Assembly: GCA_022575985.1 (NCBI GenBank) | Contig: JAKSXM010000007.1 | Coordinates: 18,726,501 to 18,790,500, forward strand | Source of the DNA: Anagrus nilaparvatae | Taxonomy: Eukaryota > Arthropoda > Insecta > Hymenoptera > Mymaridae | Length of the DNA stretch: 64,000 nucleotides | Reading direction: 5' to 3' | Shown here: piece after piece, positions 10,901-22,054 of the stretch | Numbering within the stretch: position 1 is the stretch's first letter | Layout of the letters: every line of letters begins with the position of its first letter | Position numbers and translations under genes: made by a program | The notes under the pieces: generated by a model | What the model was told of the DNA's origin: nothing | The model's database searches: none | What the model saw: the letters and a program-made list of their open reading frames with translations, nothing else

Positions 10901-13037
10901 TTTCAAAATAAAGCATTTCTATGAAAATTGTGTTTAAAAATTTCAAAAAAATGGAAAATTTTAGGCTAAAAAAACAATTTTTAATTAAAATTTGCACGAT
11001 ATTTAAATAAAAAATCATAGCTGTTACCAAATATGACATAACACTGCAAAATGATTTAAAGAAAAAAACAAGGATAAAAATAAACTTGGGGTTTTAAGAA
11101 TAAGATTACGAAGATCATAACTATCACAATGGTCTTTCCCAATATTGCGTCAGTTTATGAATCATTCTGAACCTTATAGCAAAGTTTTCTTATTTTAGTA
11201 CTTTTCTTTGGTCAAAAAATAATATACACTGTACGATTATCAAATTTTGAGACTAAACAAAAAGTCCAAATACATCCCAATTAAAAAAAGTGAATAATTC
11301 AAACAAGTAAAACACCTATTTATTGAAATCAACTAAACAAACAGTGGTACATATTTTCTAATCACATAAACAAAGCATAAATAAATTATCAATCTAACAA
11401 ACAAAGATTTATTATAAAATTTTAAATTACACACATAAATACAGAGAGTACATATTTTATAAATAAATATACGATAAATAAAAAAATACTTAATAAAGTC
11501 ATATATTTAAACAGTATATATATTTATGATATATACCTATAAAAAAATACCATTTATTAACAATAAAACAGTTTAGTTGATGAATTATGTCATTTTAATA
11601 CTGTTGTATCAAAAATACATAAATCAGTCGATTTTTTTATTTTTACAATAATTTATATATGTCAATCTTTTCTTTAACTAACTAAAAAATATATATATAT
11701 AGTAATAAAAAATAATTTTTTATGGATAAGAGAAAGTACAAATATAGAATTATTGACGTTTTACTATATTATAGTAACAAAAAAAAAAAAAAATAATAAT
11801 AAAAAGAAGAGTTACAGTGCAAAAGATATACAACACAAACTCTTTTTTTCAGATATAATAATGTAAGTCTTTATAATATTACTATATACTCGATGAAAAG
11901 TGCCGCAGTCAATGTATAAAAAAAATTTTTTTATTTCTACCTCCTTGCAATGTCATATTCTGGATCTCTTTCTTTGGTTTCATTTATGTATGATCTCACG
12001 GCTGAATTTTTATTATTATTATGAATATATAAGTATGTTATATATATGAAAAGAAGCATTTGGGATTCTGGGGGACGCCCTCTCAGAGAGACACAAAAAA
12101 CACACCTCACTTATCGAGAACGCGGAATTATACAGTCGCGAAAGAGTTTTATAAATATGTGTATGTATGTGTATACTAAAAAGGAACCAGGCATACGCGT
12201 GCTTTTTGAACTTTGATCTTAGCCGACTGCTATACAAGTTTATAAGGGGGACAGATATTATCGTCGTTACGTCCCTTTACTTTTTTTTTTCTTTTTTAAC
12301 TCTGTATGTACTCGGTTAGGGGCCAAAAAGCTGCAACTTATTGTATGCGAACTTTGACTTTTCATGATGAACACCGTACACTTTGTATACTTACATCTAT
12401 TCTGTTCTTGTATATTTTTGTTAATGTAACTGCATAAAATACATAATGCGTTCGTTTTCTTTGACATCTAACAATATTTTTTTTTTTATTATGCGTGAGT
12501 TATGAGTATCGATGTAAAAATTTTATATTGTCATTGATAAATATAAGATGTTTCAAAGAATGTATAATACAATATATTTATATTTTTAATTGACTAAATT
12601 GCAAATTTTCTTTAAAAGTCTTAGAGTTAAATTATTACAAAATAAAAATATTGATGGTATTTGATATTTGAGAAATTTCAAATTTATAATATTGCTTTTA
12701 TTTTACTAAAAATTTTTCATTATATATTGATTCAAATTTTTAATACATTCTCGCAAGTGAAATGACTTTCTAAGATTATATATATAAGAATTTATAGTAA
12801 TATTTTATATCATTAAAGATTTTTTAAAACTAACTTTATAATATATGTATATAAATAAACTCTAGAGTATGTTAAAAATTTTTGTTACATTTCTCTCAAA
12901 ATATTGAAAACGCCAATAATTATGCAAAATACCAGTTTTTTCAATTTTTCACCAGATTGTATTATTACTTCTTAATAACGATTTCGGTGTGATTAACAAT
13001 TATCTAAGAGAAGTAAATCAAAGGAGATATCTGATCA
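7951..13037. other. No gene recognised
   Basis: AT-rich sequence with short random frames. A patch at 8,445-8,515 (GACCCCCCTATCC, a run of C, then AACATGTTCCATGTT) is the reverse complement of 21,262-21,345. A purine-rich GA stretch lies at 9,860-9,915. No promoter, RNA gene or conserved frame stands out. Confidence 0.6.
8445..8515 (-). repeat. Dispersed C-rich repeat with AACATGTTCCATGTT
   Basis: The stretch is mirrored at 21,262-21,345, 12.8 kb away. Both contain a homopolymer run next to the imperfect inverted motif AACATGTTCCATGTT. Confidence 0.55.
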
Positions 13038-13345
13038 CTGGGGCTGGATGCTAAAGTTGTTATATGGTCTATAGCAGGTGTATACAAATTAAGTATAGTC
13101 CTATACATACTTGTTCAACTATCTGTATAGAAAAGTATAGATCATATTGGTGATGCATAGTCCGTGTACACAGAATGCAATACAGATACCATTTGCATTG
13201 GCTTATGTCGTATGCGTGTTTTTTATATTCCGTATAGAAATAACATAGGTTAAGTTTATAGGGCATTAATAATATTATAAAAATTAAGTATTAAGTTACA
13301 CGTTTAAGCTATAGGTCATACGACGACTTTAGCATCTAGCCCCTG
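13038..13345. mobile_element. MITE, 308 bp
   Basis: The ends form inverted repeats of about 38 bp: CTGGGGCTGGATGCTAAAGT on the left against ACTTTAGCATCTAGCCCCTG on the right, continuing to TATGGTCTATAGC against GCTATAGGTCATA. There is no coding capacity. The target duplication is unclear, and I cannot name the family. Confidence 0.65.
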
Positions 13346-16300
13346 ATGTAACTATTAAATCAGGTTCCTTATTGTACATTACTTCATTTCCTACATTTTC
13401 ATAAAGTTCTGGAAAAATTTAAATTATTATTAACTAAAATAGAATTTTTATGTTTTGTACAAAATATTCTATTTTATTACTTTTATGTATATACTTTGTC
13501 TCTTTTTCTTTTTATATTTTTATCTAAAATTATGCAAATATATTTTATTTTCATTTGTAATCATATTTACCATTACCCGCACAGACAAACTTGATTTGTC
13601 TCAGGGGTTTTTTACGGAAATTTCTTATATAATATGTAAAATTTTTTGTAAAATATTATGGTTTAATAATAAATAAATAAATAAATTTGGTTCTGTTAGC
13701 AACAATGTTTAAGCTCTCGTGCCGTTTTAGTGAATAAACTGAATACACATTTTTAAGCAAAAAAGACCGACCTCAACAATTTTCTATGTAAAAGCTTCTT
13801 TTTTACACACATCTGTTTTTAGTGTAGGTTTTTAGTGTAATTGATTTTTTGGTAATAGGTCCTTAAAATTTTTCAACGAATTTTTCTATTTTTCGTTTAA
13901 TATTTTATATTGTGCTCGCTTAATATTAAATATTTTGTAAAGGACCAATAAAATTTTTGAAAACCCCGTTAGCTAATTATAATCTCAAAATTTCTATTCT
14001 GGGAAACTAAACTATTTCCCAAAAACAGGTTTCATATTCGTATTTAGCGATCCAAAAAATAAAAAAATTCGTTGGATAATTTTATGGACCTATTAGCAAA
14101 AAAAAATCGTATTTTTTGTTTTCGAAATATAATAATTTAAAGTCAGAGTGCCTGTTTAAGCTCATTTAAAAAAATATTCAGTTTTTATCAATATCTTTGA
14201 AGAGCCATATATCGGAAACGATCAAAGCGAAACTTGAAGCTTTTAGATAATTTTTGAAATCCTTATTGATTATAAACCTATGTATATAAGAAATTGAAAT
14301 TTTGGCAAAAATTAAAAAAATTTTTTATTTGGTCTCCAAAGGGCTCCAGCGATATTTAGAAAATTGCCTAAAAACCCCTATCGTATACACGAGGTCCGAA
14401 ATAGGGACATGTGTTTGTAGGTCTAAAAGGTCCATCGAAATTAAAGTTTAAAATAAACTTTTAATAAAATTTTTAAGTTTTTGGTAACAAGAGGAAATCA
14501 TAAAATATTTTGTTGCTCTGCTCATATCGAGTATACTATTTTGATGTAATTTGACTTACTAAGCTTATAAGACTCGATGGTCTCTCCTTGTAAGTTATTC
14601 AAACAACTTAAATTACGCACAAAAAATTTTCATATTCCATATTTGATACTAACTAAATAGTTTTGTCATTAATTCTGTAACCCACATGAATAATTTGCAA
14701 TAACAAAAAAACTATTAATTATTATTTAATAAAAATTATTAATAAATTATTACATAATAAGTAGCTTATAAATAAAAAATATTATAAAATATGTCAGATT
14801 AAATACCACCCATAAACTATTTTTACAAAATGTCAGATCAATTATCAATATATCATTTTTTTTTTTAAATCAAATGAATGACATGTATAACTAATAATTT
14901 ACATGAAAATTTATATTAAATATTAAAATATATAAATACCAGGAGCTAATAATCAAAAAGATTTTTATCTTAAAAACTATCTATTAATCATATATTTATC
15001 CTTATAAACATAATTTTATTTATATATATTTACATATTTATACTTTTAAATATTACGTATTTGTAAATTTAAATACAAGACTTGTTATATATTTAAAGAT
15101 TAAGTAACTTTTATAATTGAACAAATTTTATGAGAAAACTATAATTAAAATTACAGAAGTAATATTATAAACTATTTATGTATTTAATGAGAATAACGTA
15201 ACACTCTTTATACATACAAAGAGAATTTATATATGTAATGTATAAAAGTTAAAAAGACAGGACCACCAAAATTCTTTAAGATTTTTCTCGTCCGTAATAA
15301 TCCTTCTTTTTTGGTGGGTAACTTCATATATAATCAAGATTTCTTATATTATTTTGTTCTTTTAACCCTCCTGTCAAAAATTAAAAGACGATACCTGGAT
15401 AAATGCTCAACAACTTTATCAAGCGTAAATTATTAAATTTTCTACTTCGATATTCTCATGAATAAATTGTAAATTATATTATATCTATTTATCTATTTTT
15501 TTTTTGATTTTTTGCTTTCATGTAAATTACATTTATAATTTAACAAATATTTCTTTGGTATTTATTAAGGTATGTTTAATTATAAAAAATATTTTAAAAA
15601 TTACACGTGTATATAATATATGAAGATTTATTATTTATTTGATACCTAATTCGTTCGCGAAATCAAAAAAATTTTTTTTAAGGCACATCGATATGACCCG
15701 TGTTTTCAGGTAGCTTAAACCCTTAGGAATTCACTACAAAGTGAAATTGTATGTGAACAAGAAATTGACCATAAGTACCAAAAAGATTTTACCAATTTTA
15801 TGTCAAAAACTGCGCTTTTAATTTCTAAGCTATCCAAAATTACTTTCTTTGTACATAAAATTTTCAAAAATAGATAGATGATTCGAATTGTCAAAGAAAA
15901 AACACTTCTGAGGAAAAAAAATTGTGATAGGTGAAATTTTGATTTTTTTGCATAAAAGAAAGTTTTGAGACTCCAAAAGCTAATAAACCGTTCTTTAAAA
16001 AAAGTGTGAATGTGAGTGTATGTATGTGCACAACCATTATGGTATTAAGGCCTAATTTTTTTATGAATGTCTAGAAATATCGTTTTTACTCGACATCTCG
16101 AATCTGATAATTAATTTTTTGAAAAATACCAATTTTTTTTTTCTTTTTGGACGTAGTACCTTATGTTTTTCTATGAAAGTAGTAATATCTAGAATATGCA
16201 AAAAGTACAAAAAAGGCAATACTAAAGGCAACGATAAAAATGGACAATTCTTGAACAGGCAAAATATTACTATTTAAAAAAACATTTGAAATTTTTTGAA

Positions 16301-16393
16301 ACTTATCCCTTAAAGTATTAATCCATTATTAATATAATGTTCTGATTCTTTCAATAATTTTGAAAGTTCAGAATCTATACTTTAGTATTAAAG
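13346..16393. other. No gene recognised
   Basis: Low-complexity AT-rich DNA. One patch near 16,060-16,190 (TTTTTGGACGTAGTACC, CGACATCTCGAATCTGATAATTA) is a single unit of the tandem repeat at 28,183-28,815. Confidence 0.6.
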
Positions 16394-17102
16394 TTAATAA
16401 ATGGTTGTGTTGGATAAACATAAATTCAAAATATTTATTATTGAATTTTTTGATATTTTCAACGAAATTAGCTTCCAGATATTTATGATAATTTTATAAC
16501 CTTGTATTAATCGCAACTTGTGCATTACGTGTTTTACTATCCATACAGTTAAATAGGTACAAACATAAATAAAAATTGTATAAAAATTTTTCTCGAAATT
16601 AAAATGATCATGAAACATTATAAGTATCTTGCTTGCTATTAATATGAGAAATCAAATTATTTTAAAAAAATTCAATTTATTTATTATTTTTATTAAATTA
16701 AATAAGAATAGAATATAATAGAATAATTTTAAAGTTCAGAGTAAATTGTATATCCATGTTTGAATTTAATAATGTCAAATTCGCTTTATTGCATGCATTT
16801 ATGGACATCTTTCTAAAGAAGATCTTAAAAAAATCTTTCGTCTGATCAATCTAATTGCATTGATATTTCTTTATATATGAAACCTTCAGTAAGTTTTAAC
16901 GTAGCTCATATACATTCGAATGATTCGTCAATGTTCGTATCAAAATATTTTTTCATTAAAATATTAAATTTATTAAAGTTTACTTCATGTAAATCAATTT
17001 TTTCATGCTCAATTTTATTTCGTGTTTGCTTCAAAACAAATAATGGATATTTAAATCTGCATTTCTTATTTTTTTGACCCTCGTAACATGTTTGATGATG
17101 TC
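16394..17102 (-). pseudogene. Helitron-like replicase relic, part 1
   Basis: Read on the minus strand across the MULE insertion (18,561 down to 18,553, then from 17,093 downward), the two pieces join in frame. They give FQRLRHHQTCYEGQKNKKC, then CRFKYPLFVLKQTR, then HEVNFNKFNILMKKYF. The pattern H-x-x-T-C followed by C-R-F-x-x-P is the zinc-binding block found in the N-terminal part of Helitron Rep proteins. The rest of the protein (Rep HUH motif, helicase) is not visible. The non-coding part at 16,390-16,640 matches the dispersed repeat at 5,020-5,180. Confidence 0.5.
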
Positions 17103-18552
17103 GCTTTACCGAAAAAAAAACCAAACCAAAAAGTCCAGATCAAAAAGGAAAAAAAAAAAATATTAACATTTTTTTCGAATTTAATTCTAATTTAATTCTT
17201 TAATCTTATTTTGTTTATAAATTTTTTTTTCAAATTAACCTGTACGAATTAAAATTAGCTGTTCATTTAAATTTATTGATAATGACTTTATCAACCATTT
17301 TTTTGTATAAACTTGTAATTGGAAAATTGAATTTATCGATCAATAGGGCAAAAGAAATAAAAAACAAAATTATTTTTTATATATCTTTTTACAAGTACAA
17401 GTCAATTTTATCAATTACAAGTTTAGCTGTTCATTTTTTTTGTTTATTAATTGCTTTTTCTTAAACAAACCCGTGAAAATTAAAATTATTTGTTTTATAT
17501 CTTTCTAATATACATATTTTAAAGTTTTAAAAATTATTTATTTAAGTATAATTATTAAATACAATTTTAATGTAAGTACAATATAATAAAATTATTTAAA
17601 AAGTTTTCTATTTTTATATTATAAATATTTTCCCAATTTCACTTTAGATCCATTAAATTCTGATTTTTGAACAATATATGTATTTATTCACGATACCTTT
17701 TAAATGTCGCAAAGAATTCTCGAAATAATTACAAGAGGCAATAATACATACGGACATTTATACGGATTTCTATATTCGGTTTCAGACTATTCAAGTGATA
17801 TTAAATATTGGTAACGTAGAAGAAAAAATACGTGTAATGCTCGCTTGGTTACTGTGAGTACGGGGCATACTCTCTTAATTAGAAAAGGGGTATCACCTTT
17901 TGATCACAAATCGCATGCACCTGATCCTTAAGAAGTCAAATCATTGCGATAAGGAAAGAAGCAAGTGAAAATCCTGAGCGCCCACCATCCGCTGTCATGA
18001 GAATCGTTCAGACTGCTGATCCAGCCGTACAAGCTCAACTACCACAATTAGATAGCATTCGCAAGACGATTCAGTGAGAAAGTCAAAAAAATTTACCACC
18101 TAACCCCACAACAATTCAAGATTTGCAGAATTTGCCCAAAACATGTATAAAACTTGTTGGTGATATTTTTTTGGTATATGATTCATACGAGGATGAAGAT
18201 TATGATTTAAATTGTGGGAAAATTTTAATCTTTTTAACTCATGCAAATTTAAAATTGCTTTTCAAGTCATAAATATGCTATGTTGATGGTACGTTTCAAA
18301 TCGCTCCCAAGCTTTATTTCCAACTTTTTTCAATCATCATTCAGAAACTGTAATGTCCGATTTTGAGTTATCTATTATTAATTCAGTAAAAAATCTTTTT
18401 GGAATAAAATTAAATAATAAAATTATTTGGAGTTAGTTAATTTAAAATTATTAATTTTTGGATTTTTTTTTCTTTAGACATAAATTTTTGGACATTTTAG
18501 TTTGGGACCCTACTTTTTGAACTTTTTGGTTTTGACTTTTTGTCATACAATC
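17103..18552 (+). mobile_element. MULE relic inserted in the Helitron-like relic
   Basis: The 9-bp sequence GATGATGTC occurs directly on both sides (17,094-17,102 and 18,553-18,561), whereas the uninterrupted relative at 25,945 has it once. The ends share an inverted CCAAACCAAAAAGT motif. Inside, at 17,930-18,420, broken frames give IVQTADPAVQAQLPQLDSIR, NLPKTCIKLVGD, LVYDSYEDED, YVDGTFQIAPKLYFQLFSII and VMSDFEL, which are MULE transposase segments containing the first two catalytic Asp residues. Several stops and frameshifts make it dead. Confidence 0.75.
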
Positions 18553-19120
18553 GATGATGTCTAAGTCTTTGAAACATCAAAAGTGGATTTTTAGGGTCCC
18601 ATTCACAAGTTGCATATGTATCTATAAAATTTATAACATTTTCTTCTCTTGAAAAATCATTTTCATCATAAATTGGAGCATTCTCTAGTTTTAACGCTAA
18701 ATGTTTGTGAGTTGACGCTCTTTGCTAAAATTCCGTTTTGATAAAAGAATGACATACTCTATGTTTTCCAAAGTTTCCTAAGTTAAAATATAGCATAGAA
18801 TTTCATTAATCAAATGAATGATTTTTTTAAGATCTTCTTTTAGAAGTAAATATAAATGCTTACAATAAAGAAATTTTAACATTATTGGAATCAAATATGG
18901 ATATTTAATTTATTTTGGTTACGTATGCCTTATATCTTATACAATTAACTACATTGTTAAAATAGATTTTGAACATTCATAATTATTCTATTCTATTCTA
19001 TTCTTATTTCATTTAAGAATTTTATGATTTAATTGTTAACATTATTTGATTTCATATTAAAAGCAAGCAAGATACTTATAATGTTTCATGATCATTTTGA
19101 TTTCGAGAAAAATTTTTAGA
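18553..19120 (-). pseudogene. Helitron-like replicase relic, part 2
   Basis: On the minus strand 18,562-18,775 gives a broken frame ending DTYATCEWDPKNPLLMFQRL, the segment upstream of the zinc block in part 1. Frame breaks exist. The end at 19,055-19,120 carries the AAGCAAGCAAGATACTTATAA repeat. Confidence 0.45.
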
Positions 19121-19135
19121 TATGAAAATAGAAAT

Positions 19136-19378
19136 GTTTATTGGATGGGGTATTTGAAAGAGTCCGGCTCAGCAGAGCGGGTGGTGTAAAAGTGACGTTT
19201 TTAGGGGAGGGGTGAAATGGATTTAGGGACTTAGAATAATTTGAAGTGGAAGTCAGGATCTGATTAGGGCCTGATCAAGCCTTGATAAGAACAAGAACTT
19301 AAAATACTTTGGGTTTATAAACTGTGATAAGTATAATGTTTCATGATCGTTGGTTGTGTGAAAACAAAAACCAGTTAC
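19136..19378 (+). mobile_element. G-rich short element with 4-bp duplication AAAT
   Basis: The element begins GTTTATTGGATGGGGT and ends with a hairpin TTGTGTGAAAACAAAAACCAGTTAC. AAAT is present directly on both sides (19,132-19,135 and 19,379-19,382). The relative at 60,214-60,482 shows the same duplication in its own orientation. There is no ORF and no clear terminal inverted repeat. Confidence 0.6.
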
Positions 19379-20094
19379 AAATTTTTTTAAATTTATATTT
19401 GCACCCATTTGATAAAGAAACATGTAATTTACGATACATAGTAATAAAATTATCATAAATAACTGGAAACTAATTTTGTTCAAAATATCAAATATTTTGA
19501 ATTTATTTTTATGTTACGATGTTTAGCTAACATGCTTTATTTATGAAGAGAAATTGGTATTTTAATTATATTTTGATACAGAGATACTTAGGTTTTTTTA
19601 AAAGCTGATTTCTATATTATTAGTAATATCTATTTTTTTATTATAAGAATTATATGTTTCTAATATTCTGAATATTGATGACGTTTTCCTAGCATTTCTA
19701 AATTCTATTGGTATATTAAACGTTAAACTTCTTTCTCTCAGACCTTCTCTATTTGGTACATTATAACCGATCTATGATCTTATTTCATCAAAGATAACTA
19801 TATTGTTAATTAATTTATATAGAAATTTAAGATCAGAGGTCTCTCTAGCAGATTCAAGTGTGTTAATTTTAAATTCAATGTACAGTTCTTTGTAATCATG
19901 TTTATAGTAGTCAAACCCAACATTTTGCCTGAAAGCAAATATTCTTAGAACTTGGTGTTGAATTTTTTAATTTCATATATTTTTTCTTGAGTATTAGGAG
20001 ACCAAATTATGGATCCATACATTAGAATAGATTTAATATGAGAATTATAAAATAATTTTAATGAATCAATATTTTGAAATCTCGACAAAATTTT

Positions 20095-21225
20095 TTTAAG
20101 AAAATATATGGGCACCTCCAGGGAAGAACGACTATCTGAAAAATAAAAAAAAAAAAATATTTTTTTGGGTCATTTTTTACCTGGGATTTGTGAAATGACT
20201 CATTTTTTACACTTCCTGATGCATAATTTTGAGATGCAGCTGCTCCAAAGTTGGTTTTTTTCAATTTTTTGATTTCAGCTGCCCAATTCAACCTGAAATA
20301 ACTCAAAACCATGAAACTTTTAACATATACATATGATTGGGAAAAAATTTTCTTTTTACCTGACCAACCCAAAAAAAAATTTTTTTTTTTATTTTGGGCA
20401 ACTTCTGGTTCAATTTTTAATGGTTTGAATTTTTCAAATTGACCGGAAGTCAATTTTGCCATAATTATTTTTGGTCAAATTTTCCCAGAATATTGTTCTA
20501 TATGTCAATTTTCCCAAAAAAATTTTGGATATGTGATACTCAAATGAGCGCCCACAATTATTATTTTAGTCTGCCAAAAACAGCCAAAATTAGCCAAAAC
20601 AGAGGGCGGAATTTGTTTTTTTTTAATCCAATCAACTTCAAATGGGTATCAATATAATTAATTATCGGTAAAACTGACCAAAAAAGTCCAATAATTAATT
20701 TGTATACGATATTTTTGTCTGATTTCGAGCTAATTTTGGCTGATTTTGGCAGACTAAAATAATGACTGTGGGCGCTCATTTGAGTATCACATATCCAAAA
20801 TTTTTTTGAGTAAAACTGACCCCTAGGCCAACATTTTGGGAAAATTTGAGCAAAAATAATTATGGCGAACTTGACTTCCGGTCAATTTGAAAAATTCAAG
20901 CCATTAAAAATTGAACCGGAAGTGGCCCAAAATAAAAAAAATTTTTTTTTCGGGTAGGCCAGGTAAAAAGAAAATTTCTTCCCAATCATATGTATATGTT
21001 AAAAGTTTCATGATTTTGAGTTATTTCAGGTTGAATTGGGCAGCTGAAATCAAAAAATTGAAAAAATCCAGCTTTGGAGTAGCTGCATCTCAAAATTATG
21101 CATCAGGAAGTGTAAAGTATGAGTGATTTCACAAATCCCAGGTAAAAAATAACCCAAAAAAAATATTTCTTATTTTTTTTATTTTTCAGCTAGTCGTTCT
21201 TCCCTGGACGTGCCCATATACGTCT
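20095..21225. repeat. 1.1-kb near-perfect palindrome
   Basis: The halves are reverse complements about a centre near 20,660. End pairs are ATATGGGCACCTCCAGGGAA and TTCCCTGGACGTGCCCATAT; inner pairs include CCCAATTCAACCTGAAATAA with TTATTTCAGGTTGAATTGGG. The frames at 20,058-20,462 (minus) and 20,911-21,126 (plus) are mirror images of each other (MAKLTSGQFEKFKPLKIEPE and its copy) and resemble no protein I know. It may be a foldback transposon or a large hairpin-forming MITE. Confidence 0.8.
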
Positions 21226-21261
21226 TTATTATCAATAATATTTAATTTATTGTATCATCAT

Positions 21262-21345
21262 TGTCAACATGGAACATGTTTATAGGGAGGGGGTACCTCA
21301 AGAACTTGAAAATTAAGGGGGGGTCAAATTTGGGATTATTAAATT
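21262..21345 (+). repeat. Dispersed G-rich repeat, mirror of 8,445-8,515
   Basis: AACATGGAACATGTTTATAGGG is followed by G runs and TCAAATTTGGGAT, the reverse complement of the earlier copy. Confidence 0.55.
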
Positions 21346-21649
21346 ATTATTATTATAATTACCCAAATTTGTCCGGTTTAAGGGGGGAGTAAAATGAGAC
21401 TTAGAATAATACTAACATGAGTTCATGAGATTTAGAATATATAATATTAATTTAATGATTAAAATGATAAATAAAATTTTCTACAAGCTCTAATGGAAAA
21501 TAGAAAAGTTTTATAACTTCTAAATATACGATTTCAAAAAAATTTTTTTTATTGGATAAGATTTGCAAGTAAAGCAAAAGTAAAGGTTAACAGTGTTAAA
21601 TCAAAGGTAATTAAACTCTTAGTTTGGTTAAAACCAAACTATTTTTGCA

Positions 21650-22050
21650 AAAAAGCAAGTCATATTTCTTGGCACGGTGCCCTTGAAACAATTTGAATAA
21701 AAATTCAAATTACCCCCAAAATTCCAATGGAAATTTGTTTTTTAGTTGTTCAGAGTCACAAAAATCAAAAAATTAAAAAAATCCGTCTGGCACTTTTTTT
21801 TAAGCTAAAAACTGTTTCATTTCGATATTAAAGTAGAAAATCATCGGAAAATAATAAATGAGTTTGTATAAAAGTTGTTTTAAGTTATAAAAAATAATTT
21901 TTAATGTACAAAATCTTTTATAACATTAAATTTACTAAAAAAAATAGTTTTACCAACAAAAAAAAGACCTAGAAACAACAGCCAGCTCAGGGAAGCCCAG
22001 GGCATCACAAAATCGAAATTTTAAGAATAATTATTATTTTAATGTAAAAA
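21650..22050 (+). repeat. Unclassified dispersed repeat
   Basis: CACGGTGCCCTTGAAACAAT through AAGACCTAGAAACAACAG to GAAGCCCAGGGCATC also occurs in reverse at 29,380-29,760 and, shortened, at 26,280-26,470. There is no ORF. It links the inner edge of the first inverted repeat with the palindrome further right. Confidence 0.6.
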
Positions 22051-22054
22051 TTAC

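Noticed and set aside
20058..20462. 134-codon minus-strand ORF
   Set aside because: It lies in the 1.1-kb palindrome, has a broken mirror copy, and resembles no protein family.
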